From Brevibacterium sp. 'Marine' (GTDB taxonomy: Bacteria > Actinomycetota > Actinomycetes > Actinomycetales > Brevibacteriaceae), in contig NZ_CP051626.1 of the NCBI RefSeq assembly GCF_012844365.1, forward strand, positions 3,720,001-3,784,000: a stretch of 64,000 bases of DNA. The letters are read 5' to 3'. Below, one piece after another: positions 43,658 through 52,219 of the stretch. The notes beneath the pieces were generated by a model. That model was not told the origin of the DNA, made no database searches, and worked only from the letters and a program-made list of their open reading frames with translations. The translations under genes were made by a program, and so were the position numbers. How positions within the stretch are numbered: position 1 is the first letter of the stretch; the number at the start of each line of letters is the position of its first letter.

Positions 43658-45470
43658 GATGCGCTCCTGTCGATTCGGTGCGGTTGATGGTGGAGGTTGT
43701 GCGCACGGCGGAGTCGTCGAAGCACGGCACTGCGTCGATGAGTGCCCGCGTGTATTCGTGGCGGCTTTCGTGAAGGACGCGGGCGGTCGGCCCGGATTCG
43801 ACGACAGTTCCGTCCTTCATGACGATGACGTCATCAGCGATCTGTTCGATGACGGCGAGGTCGTGGGAGATGAAGAGGTAGGCGACGCCGAGACGGGCCT
43901 GCAGGTCGACGAGCAGCTGGAGAATCTGTGCCTGCACGCCGACGTCGAGTGCCGAGACGGGTTCGTCGAGGATGATCACCTGGGGATCGACGGCCAGTGC
44001 CCGGGCGATTGCGAGCCGCTGCCGCTGACCTCCGGAGAGCTCTCGCGGGGTGCGCCCCAGCAGAGCATGGTCGAGGCAGACGGAGTCGAGGAGCTCCCGC
44101 ACCCGTGCCGGACGGTCGGCGCGAGCGCCGATGCGGTGGCCGCGCAGCGGTTCGGCGAGGATCCTCTCCACCGTGTAATGCGGGTCGAGAGCGGCGCTCG
44201 AATCCTGGTGGACATAGCGGATGCGTCGGCCGAGGTCTTTCCTTCGATACCTCTTGACGGGTTTTCCGTGGAGGGTGATCTCGCCGGCATCCGCCCGGTC
44301 GGCGCCGAGCAGGATCCTCGCCGAGGTGGTCTTCCCCGACCCGGATTCGCCGACGATTCCGACAGTCGACCCTGCTCGCAGCGCAATGTCGAGTCCGTTG
44401 ACCGCGGGACGAACCCCGCCGAAGTCCCGTACGAGTCCGTGACCGGCCAGGACCGCCTCGGTGCCAGTGAAGTCCGAGGTGGTGACGGCGTCGGCGCTCG
44501 GCCGCAGCCTCCCCCACCCGAGGTGCGGGGCAGCGGCGAGCAGTGACTGCGTGTAGGCGTGCTGGGGTTCGGCGAGGACCCGGTCGGTGAACCCGGTTTC
44601 GACGATGCGCCCAGCCTGCATGACCAGGAGCTTCGCAGCACGATCCTTCGCAACCCCGAGGTCGTGGGTGATGAGTGCGAGCGCAGTCTGCGACCCGGCA
44701 ACGAGGCCGCCCAGCACGTCGAGGACCTGTTTCGCCACGGTCGCGTCGAGCGCCGAGGTGGGTTCGTCGGCGATGATGAGTGCCGGCCGGGCGGCAATGG
44801 CATTGGCGATGAGCACACGCTGCCGCTGTCCGCCGGAGAGTTCGTGCGGATACCGCTGTCCGTGTGTCTCGAAGTCAAGTCCCACGGCCGTAAGAACCTC
44901 CGCACTGCGGGGTCTGATCTGCTGTTTCGCATACCCGTTGACCGTCAGGGTCTCGGCCAGGGCGGAGGCGATCGTGCGCACCGGGTTGAGCCCGGCACCC
45001 GCGTCCTGCGGCACGTACGCGATTCCCGTGCCGAGGATCCGCTGCCAGGTGCCCGCCTTCGCCCCGATGAGATCCTCGCCGAGGTGGCTGTGCGTGGCCA
45101 CATCGACCTTCGTCCCAGACGGGAGGAGTCCAGTCAGGGCCGCTGCAGTCGTGGACTTGCCTGATCCGGATTCGCCGACGATCGCAAGCGTGTCCCCCGC
45201 GCCGAGCCTGAGGTCGACGCCAGAGATCGCAGGGGCTGCGGCACCGGGGTAGGTGACGCTCAGCCCTGCAACTTCGAGGACGGGAGGCCCCTGGTGGGCT
45301 GATGACTCGAGTGTCGGGGCACTGGGGGCAGGGTTCTCGAGTGTTGAGACACAGTGTGTTGTGGTCCTGGGCGTCGCGGTTCGGTCGGCTGGGGTCGGTA
45401 CGTCGGCACCGTCGATGAGTTCGGTGCCGGCCCCGGCCGAGGGCCAGGCGAGGAGATCGGTGTTGATCAT
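43650..45470 (-). CDS. Dpp/Opp-type ABC transporter ATPase with two ABC domains
   Basis: A 606-residue fused ATPase: domain 1 with Walker A GESGSGKST (about residues 102-110) and signature LSGGQRQRVLIAN; domain 2 with GESGSGKTT (about 378-386) and LSGGQRQRLAIARALAVDP. Each has its Walker B (LIIADEPTSALDATV and VIILDEPVSALDVGV). It energises the importer formed with the two permeases. ATG 45470 overlaps the permease stop by 4 bases. A low-complexity Pro/Ser/Thr-rich stretch of about 45 residues precedes domain 1. Confidence 0.95.
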   Translation of the reverse strand: MINTDLLAWPSAGAGTELIDGADVPTPADRTATPRTTTHCVSTLENPAPSAPTLESSAHQGPPVLEVAGLSVTYPGAAAPAISGVDLRLGAGDTLAIVGESGSGKSTTAAALTGLLPSGTKVDVATHSHLGEDLIGAKAGTWQRILGTGIAYVPQDAGAGLNPVRTIASALAETLTVNGYAKQQIRPRSAEVLTAVGLDFETHGQRYPHELSGGQRQRVLIANAIAARPALIIADEPTSALDATVAKQVLDVLGGLVAGSQTALALITHDLGVAKDRAAKLLVMQAGRIVETGFTDRVLAEPQHAYTQSLLAAAPHLGWGRLRPSADAVTTSDFTGTEAVLAGHGLVRDFGGVRPAVNGLDIALRAGSTVGIVGESGSGKTTSARILLGADRADAGEITLHGKPVKRYRRKDLGRRIRYVHQDSSAALDPHYTVERILAEPLRGHRIGARADRPARVRELLDSVCLDHALLGRTPRELSGGQRQRLAIARALAVDPQVIILDEPVSALDVGVQAQILQLLVDLQARLGVAYLFISHDLAVIEQIADDVIVMKDGTVVESGPTARVLHESRHEYTRALIDAVPCFDDSAVRTTSTINRTESTGAHHA

Positions 45471-46357
45471 CGGAATCCTTTCTCGGAGTTGACGGCGTGG
45501 GAGAGACGGTTGGCGGCCAGCACCACCGCGGCGACGACGAGTCCGGGGAACGTCGTCATCCACCAAGCGGCGGCGAGGAAGTCGCGGCCTTCGGAGACGA
45601 GCAGACCCCATTCGGGCTGCGGTGGCGGGGCGCCGAAGCCGAGGAAGCTCAGGGCCGAGACCGCGAGCACAGCGGACCCGAACTCGAGCGCGATCAGCGC
45701 CCCGATCGGGCCCCTGACCTGGGGCAGGATGTGGCGAGCCAGAACGTCGACAGTGGAGAGCCCATCGGCGCGGGCGGCCCGGACGAATTCAGCGGAGCGC
45801 CACCGGATCACCTCGGCGCGGGTGAGTCGGGCGAACGAGGGCATCGCGGCGACGCCGACGGCTACGGCGACATTGAGCGTGCCGAAGCCGAGGGCGGTGA
45901 TGACGGCCATCGACAGGAGCAGTCCGGGCACAGCCTGGAGGACATCGACGGTGCGCATGAAGATCGCGTCGAGGACTCCGGTGAAGAAGCCGGACAGCAA
46001 GCCGAGCAGCACTCCGGCGCTGACGCCGATGGCGACGGCGGCGAGGCTGGCCGACAAGGTCTGCGCGGATCCGTGGACGGTACGGGAGTAGACGTCGCGG
46101 CCGAGCTGGTCGGTGCCGAAGACGTGCTCAGCGCTCGGCGGCAGCAGACGGTCAGTCGGGTTGCCGGTGAGCGGATCGACGCCGGTGAGCAGGCCGGGCC
46201 ACAGGGCGGCGAGGGCCGCGAGGCCGAGGACGATGACCGCGAGGACTTCGGTGATGCCGAACCGGGAGTGAGCCACCGCCGAGGTGAGGCGACGCAGTCC
46301 GCCTGCTGCGACGATCTCACTCTGATTGTTCTTCTGCAGCTCTGTCGCGAGAATCAT
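45467..46357 (-). CDS. ABC importer permease, DppC/OppC type
   Basis: A 296-residue membrane protein with about six hydrophobic segments and the cytoplasmic coupling loop AGVAAMPSFARLTRAEVIRWR-like EAA region near residue 170. The TNPLTGNPTDRLLPP and FGTDQLGRDVYSR stretch (about 60-95) is typical of the DppC subfamily. It overlaps the DppB-type gene by 4 bases and the ATPase by 4 bases. Confidence 0.92.
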   Translation of the reverse strand: MILATELQKNNQSEIVAAGGLRRLTSAVAHSRFGITEVLAVIVLGLAALAALWPGLLTGVDPLTGNPTDRLLPPSAEHVFGTDQLGRDVYSRTVHGSAQTLSASLAAVAIGVSAGVLLGLLSGFFTGVLDAIFMRTVDVLQAVPGLLLSMAVITALGFGTLNVAVAVGVAAMPSFARLTRAEVIRWRSAEFVRAARADGLSTVDVLARHILPQVRGPIGALIALEFGSAVLAVSALSFLGFGAPPPQPEWGLLVSEGRDFLAAAWWMTTFPGLVVAAVVLAANRLSHAVNSEKGFR

Positions 46358-47409
46358 GGGCGCGCTCCTGCGGTCTCCGTCGAACTCGACGGGGTAGTTC
46401 CGGGGGAACCGCCTTCACGAACGGCCGCTTCGGCGAGGGTGTCGCCGTCCTTCTTCTCCGGCTTGAGACGGGCGGCACGCAGCCGCGGGTCGAGCAGTGG
46501 GTAGGACAGGTCGGTGAGCAGGTTGAGGAGGACGAACACTGCAGCGGCGAAGAGGACGATGCCCTGGACAAGCGGGATGTCCTGCCCGGTCACGGCGGTC
46601 TGAGCGAGCCGACCGAGACCCTGTCGCGAGAACACGTTCTCGACGACGACGGACCCGGCGAGTGCCTGACCGAAGAGGACTCCGCCCATCGTCAGTGTCG
46701 GCAGCAGTGCGACCGGCAGGGCCTGGCGCAGCAGCAGTCGCAGGCGGGTATAGCCCGATGCGTGGAAGGTCGTGACGAAGGGCTGGATCCATGCGTTCTG
46801 CAGCGAACGGAACAGCACCTGGGCGATGATCGCCGACAGCGGGAGCGCCAGGGTCCCGGCCGGCAGCACGATGGCGGCCGGGCTGCCGGTGCCGACTGCG
46901 GGGAAGAGCGGGAGCCGGAAGGAGAAGATCTGCAGCAGCATCAGCCCGACCCAGAAGGTCGGCAGGGCGACCCCGAGCCCCGGCAGGGCGGCCAGGATGT
47001 CGCGCAGCCACGGGCGGCGGGTCAGGGTCGCGGCCACGGCGACGGCTGTCCCGACGATGAGCGCAATGACCAGAGCCGATGCGGCGAGCGCGAGGGTGGA
47101 GGGCAGGGCGGTGGCGATCGCCTCGGTGACGGGGGTGCCGGCCTGGATCGAGGTGCCCAGGTCGAGGCGGAGTAGGTCGCCGAGGGCGAAGAGGTATTGG
47201 ACTATGAGCGGCTGGTCGAGGTGGAATTCGGCTCTCAGTCGGGCCACCTCGGCGGGGTCGAAGTTCTGCAGCTCTCCTCCGGCACCGAGCATCGTGATGA
47301 CCGGATCGCCTGGCAGCCAGTAGAGGAGGAAGAAGCTGAGGGTGAACGCGATCCACAGGACGAGCAGTCCTTGGACCAGTCGCGACACGAGGCAGCGCAG
47401 GCTCATCAC
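46354..47409 (-). CDS. ABC importer permease, DppB/OppB type
   Basis: A 351-residue membrane protein with the DppB-type N-terminus (RLVQGLLVLWIAFTLSFFLLYWLPGDP). The EAA-like coupling region lies near RLRLLLRQALPVALLP (about 230-245). It has about six transmembrane segments. It overlaps the substrate-binding protein gene by 4 bases. Confidence 0.92.
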   Translation of the reverse strand: MMSLRCLVSRLVQGLLVLWIAFTLSFFLLYWLPGDPVITMLGAGGELQNFDPAEVARLRAEFHLDQPLIVQYLFALGDLLRLDLGTSIQAGTPVTEAIATALPSTLALAASALVIALIVGTAVAVAATLTRRPWLRDILAALPGLGVALPTFWVGLMLLQIFSFRLPLFPAVGTGSPAAIVLPAGTLALPLSAIIAQVLFRSLQNAWIQPFVTTFHASGYTRLRLLLRQALPVALLPTLTMGGVLFGQALAGSVVVENVFSRQGLGRLAQTAVTGQDIPLVQGIVLFAAAVFVLLNLLTDLSYPLLDPRLRAARLKPEKKDGDTLAEAAVREGGSPGTTPSSSTETAGARP

Positions 47410-49067
47410 TGGTCACCGTCCAACCATGTGCCGTAGAGCTGGTAACGCGACGAGGCTTCGAACGAGAAGTCGTGGACGTTTTTGCCGGTGCCGACGATGC
47501 CGGTGAGCTCGACGATCGGGATCGAGTAGCCCTCGTCGAGGATGAGTTTCGCCGCCTCGGTGAAGTCGGCCTTCCGTTCGCCCTCGTCCAGGGTCTCGGT
47601 GGTGCGGGCGAGGACCTTGTCGATCTCTCCGGGCTCTCGAGTGTTCGCGTTCTGTTCCTTCGCGCCGAAGTAATTGCGGAGGATGTCCGCATCCGAGCGG
47701 GTGAGGTTGCCGAACGTGAAGTCCTCTTTGCCTTCGGCCTGGAGCGCGGTGACCTCGGCGATCGTCCTCTTCTCCAGTTGCAGGTCGAAGCCGATGGTGC
47801 GCAGCTGCTGCTGGACGAGTTCGAGGAACGGAGCGTCCTGCCAATAGGTCAGCGTCGTCGACAGCTTCTTGCCGTCCTTGGCCCGGATGCCGCCGGCTCC
47901 GGGCTTCCACCCGGCGTCGTCGAGCAGCTTCTTCGCCCCGTCCGGATCGTAGGCCAGTACGTCGGAGAGGTCTTCGTACTCCGGCGTCGATTTCGCCAGC
48001 ACCGAGGTGGCCGGAGCCTGATGGTCGGAGACGACCGTTTTCAGCTGCTCCCGGTCGATGCCTTTGACCAGAGCCTTGCGTACTGCCTTGTCCGAGGCGA
48101 TCGCACCGGTGGTCTTCGGCACGAGGTTGTACACGACGCCCGGGTTGGCGCGGGAGACGATGTCGAGGCCCTGAGCCTCGAGGGTCTTCTCGTCCTGAGA
48201 CTGGACGGAGGTGTCGACGTCGACCTGGCCCGATAGCAGCGAGCCGTTGCGCACCGAGGCTTCGGGGACGATCGAGAACTCGATGCCGTCGAGGTGGGCG
48301 GGGCCTTCGTGTCCGGCCAGTGAGGACGGCCAGTCGTAGTCGTCGTAGCGTTTCAGGGTGATGGCCCTGTTGTGTTCGACCTTGTCGAGGGCGAAAGGGC
48401 CGGTGCCGACGAGGTCAGCACCGGTGCAACGCTGCTCTGCGGTCTGATCGAGCGTCTTCGAAGAGTAGAAGCCGAGGTTCATCGTCGACGTCGCTTGGAG
48501 GAACTGCGCGTTGGACCTGTCAAAAGTGAATGTCACTGTCTGCTCATCAGGAGTCTCGATCGATTTCAGCCCGTCGATATAGGACTGACCGATCGTGGCT
48601 TTGGCTCCGAGGTCCTCGATCGCTTCGAAGTTCTCCTTCACCGAGGCGGAGGTGAAATCCGTGCCGTCCTGGAACCTCACTCCGTCGCGGAGATGGAAGG
48701 TGAAGGTCTTCGCATCGTCGGAGACGTCCCAGGACTGTGCGAGCCAGGGCTTGATCTCACCGGTCTTCGGATCCTGGTCAGTCAGGGAGTCCGTGATCTG
48801 GCGGGTGATGTTGAGTGTGACATTCTGGCCGACCTGTTGGCCATCGAGGCAGGTCGGGTCGACGTCGTAGGCGACGTTGAGGACCCCGCCGTTCTGGGGC
48901 GTGGCGTTCTCGCCGTCGGCTTGCGCCGAACCGGAGCACCCGGCCAGCAGCAGAGAGCCGGCCGCGAGCGCGGCCAGAGAGACGCGGGTGTGGTTCTTGG
49001 CCCTGCGCATGCGGCGGATATCGGTCAGTTGGGCAGGGTCGGAGACAGACAAGTTGGCGAAAGGCAT
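47406..49067 (-). CDS. ABC substrate-binding lipoprotein, SBP_bac_5 type
   Basis: A 553-residue extracytoplasmic binding protein. A basic N-terminus then a hydrophobic core ending in LLAGC (lipobox, the cysteine at about residue 44 of this start) makes it a lipoprotein. The family stretch LAQSWDVSDDAKTFTFHLRDGVRFQDG follows. ATG 49067 has CAGGA 7 bases before it; an alternative start at 49010 (MRRAKNH) would leave a classical short signal peptide but lacks a ribosome site. First gene of the operon, which then runs through importer, monooxygenases and FMN reductase. Confidence 0.9.
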   Translation of the reverse strand: MPFANLSVSDPAQLTDIRRMRRAKNHTRVSLAALAAGSLLLAGCSGSAQADGENATPQNGGVLNVAYDVDPTCLDGQQVGQNVTLNITRQITDSLTDQDPKTGEIKPWLAQSWDVSDDAKTFTFHLRDGVRFQDGTDFTSASVKENFEAIEDLGAKATIGQSYIDGLKSIETPDEQTVTFTFDRSNAQFLQATSTMNLGFYSSKTLDQTAEQRCTGADLVGTGPFALDKVEHNRAITLKRYDDYDWPSSLAGHEGPAHLDGIEFSIVPEASVRNGSLLSGQVDVDTSVQSQDEKTLEAQGLDIVSRANPGVVYNLVPKTTGAIASDKAVRKALVKGIDREQLKTVVSDHQAPATSVLAKSTPEYEDLSDVLAYDPDGAKKLLDDAGWKPGAGGIRAKDGKKLSTTLTYWQDAPFLELVQQQLRTIGFDLQLEKRTIAEVTALQAEGKEDFTFGNLTRSDADILRNYFGAKEQNANTREPGEIDKVLARTTETLDEGERKADFTEAAKLILDEGYSIPIVELTGIVGTGKNVHDFSFEASSRYQLYGTWLDGDQ

Positions 49068-49452
49068 GAGATTCCTGAGGTGTGTCAGTGAATGGAGGGA
49101 GGAAGAGAGCAAATCTCTGCCGAATCACAAGCGGCGATTGCTCAACAATTAAACAATGAGATCAGAGAGTCGCAGACAGGCGGGCCCGAACCTTGAGTGC
49201 GCACGGAACCCTCGGGCGGGAGCGAACCGGCCGGGCTTCGGCGAAACAGCAGAGAGTGCAGCGCAGGCAGCGCTGTTCGCGCTTGATCAGCTGGTCAACG
49301 ACATAGGGCACGACATTCGATGGCAACAGTCAAGAGCTTCGAACCGTGCGGACAGCGCCCAGGTCTGCGAATTCTTGAAAGCAATCATCATGCCCTCTGC
49401 TGAAGTGATGTCGTGGACTGTTGACGATCAACACCGTATCAGTAGACCTGAT

Positions 49453-49472
49453 TGCTCAACAATAGTTGAGCA
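49453..49472. promoter_or_regulatory. Perfect dyad upstream of the arsR-type gene (putative operator)
   Basis: TGCTCAACAATAGTTGAGCA has two perfect 8-base arms and an AATA centre. It lies 81 bases before the arsR-type start. The left arm plus flanks repeats 13 bases that also lie close to the substrate-binding protein gene (49137-49149), so one regulator could control both directions. Confidence 0.55.
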
Positions 49473-49538
49473 TGATCGTCGTCATCATTCGTCACAGAAC
49501 TTTCAGCCGCCCCTCTTCCCAGCCGATTCCTCGGGGTG

Positions 49539-49544
49539 TAATAC
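49539..49544 (+). promoter_or_regulatory. -10 element of a leaderless arsR promoter
   Basis: TAATAC lies 8 bases before the ATG of the arsR-type gene, with no Shine-Dalgarno close to that ATG, so the transcript should be leaderless. The sequence before the start (ACTTATCCATATG) resembles the Fic gene start (ACTTATCACATG). Confidence 0.45.
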
Positions 49545-49552
49545 TTATCCAT

Positions 49553-49924
49553 ATGGCTAAGTATCAACTTCAGTCCGACGAGCTCGACGCGATGTTTGCG
49601 GCGCTGGCGGATCCCACTCGCCGCAGCGTGATCGCGCGTCTCGGGCGGGGACCGGCCAGCGTCGGAGAGCTTGCCGAGCCGTTGTCGATCTCGCTGCCGT
49701 CGTTCATGAAACATGTGCGCAGCCTCGAATCGTGCGGCCTCATCCGGACTAAGAAGTCCGGCCGAGTTCGCACCTGTGCGCTCAACCAGGATCGGCTCCA
49801 TCTGCTCTCTGGTTGGCTGGAGGAGCAGCGGAGGATCCGGGAGGAGAGCACCGATCGGCTCGAACAGTTCGTCACCACGGGTTCCGTCGACTCCGACGGC
49901 CCCACTGCCAAGGAGGAATCATGA
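49553..49924 (+). CDS. ArsR-family regulator
   Basis: A 123-residue ArsR/SmtB winged helix. Its first helices include MFAALADPTRRSVIARLGRG (about 14-33) and the recognition helix is near ISLPSFMKHVRSLESCGLI (about 46-64). No metal-binding Cys motif is visible, which points to a non-metal-sensing subgroup of the type paired with SRPBCC proteins. It overlaps the SRPBCC gene by 4 bases and is likely its regulator. The ATG at 49553 is preceded by a -10-like element rather than a ribosome site. Confidence 0.9.
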   Translation: MAKYQLQSDELDAMFAALADPTRRSVIARLGRGPASVGELAEPLSISLPSFMKHVRSLESCGLIRTKKSGRVRTCALNQDRLHLLSGWLEEQRRIREESTDRLEQFVTTGSVDSDGPTAKEES

Positions 49925-50412
49925 CCACCCATCTCTCTCGCACCCGGAATCAGAATCCAGACCTCGACCTCAGCATCCAACGGACTATCCGCGCCCCGAA
50001 GCAGGCGATTTGGGATGCCTGGACCACGCCGGATCAGTTGGCCAAGTGGTGGATCCCGGCGCCGCTGAGTCTGCGCGTGGATTCTCTCGAGCTCACTCCG
50101 GGCGGTGCCTTCGTCACCCGGATGAGCGAGGACGCCACAGAGTGGCACCCGCATGTCGATGCGGTGTTCCTCGTCATCGAAGAGGGCAGCCGCCTCGTGT
50201 TCACGAATGCGGTCAGCAGCTCCTGGCATCCGGCCCTGCCCGATCCGGTTGCGATGACCACGGAGATCATCCTCGGCGACCATCCCGACGGCACCGACTA
50301 CCGAGCCGTCGTGCGGCACGGCAGCCCGGAGCAGCGGGTCCGGCATGAGGAGCTCGGGTTCTTCGACGGGTGGGGCGCCGTCACCGACCAGTTGGCTGCC
50401 TCGGTGGAGTGA
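49921..50412 (+). CDS. SRPBCC (AHSA1-like) domain protein
   Basis: A 163-residue START/SRPBCC fold protein of the AHSA1 group, with the opening DLSIQRTIRAPKQAIWDAWTTPDQLAKWW and later strand LELTPGGAFVTRM. Proteins of this kind beside an ArsR gene often bind a hydrophobic ligand, but the ligand is unknown. Coupled to the regulator by an ATGA overlap. Confidence 0.87.
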   Translation: MTTHLSRTRNQNPDLDLSIQRTIRAPKQAIWDAWTTPDQLAKWWIPAPLSLRVDSLELTPGGAFVTRMSEDATEWHPHVDAVFLVIEEGSRLVFTNAVSSSWHPALPDPVAMTTEIILGDHPDGTDYRAVVRHGSPEQRVRHEELGFFDGWGAVTDQLAASVE

Positions 50413-51949
50413 GCCCGGCCGACAGGATGAGTGAACCGATCAGCAGGCCGGCCGCCGCGACCGTCCAGATCAACGGGGCGATGCCGACGAGCAGCGCCAT
50501 GGCGATGCCGGTTGCGGCTGTACCGACTGCGATGGCGGCCCGCAGCCGCGGACGGCCGAGAGCCGGAGCGTCGTCGCCGGCTCCTGCACCGGAAGCGGCC
50601 GCTTCGCGCCCACGCATCTCACGGGCGAGCTCGACGATCGTTCGCCCGACCGAGGCAAGCCGCTGTTCCGACGGAAACGGAATCCGTTCGACAGCCGTGG
50701 CCACCAGACCGGACAGCACCATCACGACAATCAGCCAGGGCAGACGCGTGGCCCACCACCACGACGATCCGATCTCCGGGAGGACGAGCCCGGACGCTTC
50801 GGGCACGAGGGACACCGCCTGAGCGAGCACACCCAGCCCGCCGATGAGGACGATGACGATGCTCATATGCCAGAGATAGACGTGCATGCCGTACCGATTG
50901 CCCCAGGTGATGACTCGGCCCCAGATCTGCGCGCGGAGCATCCGAGGCTCGAGAGCCGCCTCGGTGGTGGAGCCGTACATGTCCGCGTCCGCGGCGTTGA
51001 GCATTCGGCCCAGCCGAGCGTGGACGAGGCGCAGCACACACATCTGCACCACTCCGAGCAGGACGAGGGCACCGGTCGGCGGATTGAGGTTGACGAGCAT
51101 ATTGGGGCTGTACACACCGGCGGCGACGAACCCGACCAGGGTCAGCAACGCGGCCACCAGGACGAAGCAGGTGATGGGCCTGCGCACGGGACGATCGCGC
51201 GCATCGGCGAAGAAGAACCCGAGCTGTTGGATCAGCGGCCACACAAGCAGGAAGTTCAGGCAGCCGAGCCCGGTCACACCCGAGACTGCGACCAGACCGT
51301 CGACGACGATGACGGCTCCGGCGAGGATTGCCAGGGACCGCCTCGGCGCGGTTTCGTGGAAATGCACGGCAACCGGCACGAGAGCGGTGAGACCGACGTA
51401 GACGGCGAGGAACCACAGCGGTTGGCCGATGCGCAGGCTGGCTTCGGCGAGGAGGTCGGGCGCGACGCCGAGTTCACCGGCCGCTGACAGCCCGAGGCCT
51501 GCGAGGCCGATGAGCACAGTCACAGGCACGACGAGCCGGCGCAGGCGGGCACGCAGATAGTCGGTCCACGAGCCGCCGGTTGCGCGAATGCGGCGCCAGC
51601 CGGTGATGCCGGCATACCCGCCGATGATGAAGAACAGCGGCATGACCTGGAAGAACCAGGATGCGGCGGCGAATCCGGCGGTCGTCGACAGCGCGACCGT
51701 CGGCTCCACGGTGCCGTCGGGTCCGAGCACGGCCGCGCTCATCATCGAATGGAAGATGACCACGACGACGAGGCAGCCGAAGCGCAGAAGGTCGATAACC
51801 CGGTCACGGCGGGGTTTGGCCGGTGACTGGTCGGACTCGGCCTGGCTGTGCGGCGACGCGGGCGTTGCGGTCGGGGTGGGCCCGGCAGCGAGCCGCGTCT
51901 TCTCATGGCGATCATCGGACGGCAGCGGGTCGGTGAGTGCCAGTGTCAT
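50381..51949 (-). CDS. Acyltransferase 3 family membrane protein
   Basis: A 522-residue membrane protein with about ten hydrophobic segments. The family opening is RDRVIDLLRFGCLVVVVIFHSMM near residues 50-72, with the catalytic His in IFHSMM. The group O-acylates cell-surface carbohydrates. N-terminal 45 residues are polar and low in complexity. ATG 51949 has GGGAACC just before it. It overlaps the SRPBCC gene by 32 bases at the 3' end (convergent), so both frames use the same DNA there. Confidence 0.85.
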   Translation of the reverse strand: MTLALTDPLPSDDRHEKTRLAAGPTPTATPASPHSQAESDQSPAKPRRDRVIDLLRFGCLVVVVIFHSMMSAAVLGPDGTVEPTVALSTTAGFAAASWFFQVMPLFFIIGGYAGITGWRRIRATGGSWTDYLRARLRRLVVPVTVLIGLAGLGLSAAGELGVAPDLLAEASLRIGQPLWFLAVYVGLTALVPVAVHFHETAPRRSLAILAGAVIVVDGLVAVSGVTGLGCLNFLLVWPLIQQLGFFFADARDRPVRRPITCFVLVAALLTLVGFVAAGVYSPNMLVNLNPPTGALVLLGVVQMCVLRLVHARLGRMLNAADADMYGSTTEAALEPRMLRAQIWGRVITWGNRYGMHVYLWHMSIVIVLIGGLGVLAQAVSLVPEASGLVLPEIGSSWWWATRLPWLIVVMVLSGLVATAVERIPFPSEQRLASVGRTIVELAREMRGREAAASGAGAGDDAPALGRPRLRAAIAVGTAATGIAMALLVGIAPLIWTVAAAGLLIGSLILSAGLTPPRQPTGR

Positions 51950-52219
51950 GGTGGTTCCCTTTCCGGGTCGTTCAGTGCCGATCACAGGTGATCGGGGGCG
52001 ATGACACCGAAGTTGGGAACCGCGTCGGCCTTTCCACATCACGCCGGAGAGCCCACCTCTCCCCCGCCGACCGATACTTCCGAGGGATACCGTCGACCGA
52101 CCACCTCATACTCACCTCGCCTGATCGTGTGAGAATGGCGATGAGCACGCCCGACCACGCGGCCGCCTCGCTCGGAATCAGACACCGAGTCAGGTGCCGG
52201 CCGATACAAGGAGAGAACC

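Larger units (their letters stand above)
49068..49552. other. Gene-free control region rich in TTGA/TCAA dyads
   Basis: These 485 bases lie between the divergent substrate-binding protein and arsR-type genes and hold no credible coding frame. Four dyads or half-dyads with TTGA/TCAA cores stand out: ATTGCTCAACAAT at 49137-49149 (repeated exactly at 49451-49463), TTGATCAGCTGGTCAA at 49283-49298 (one mismatch), TGTTGACGATCAACA at 49419-49433, and the perfect dyad at 49453-49472. Confidence 0.6.
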
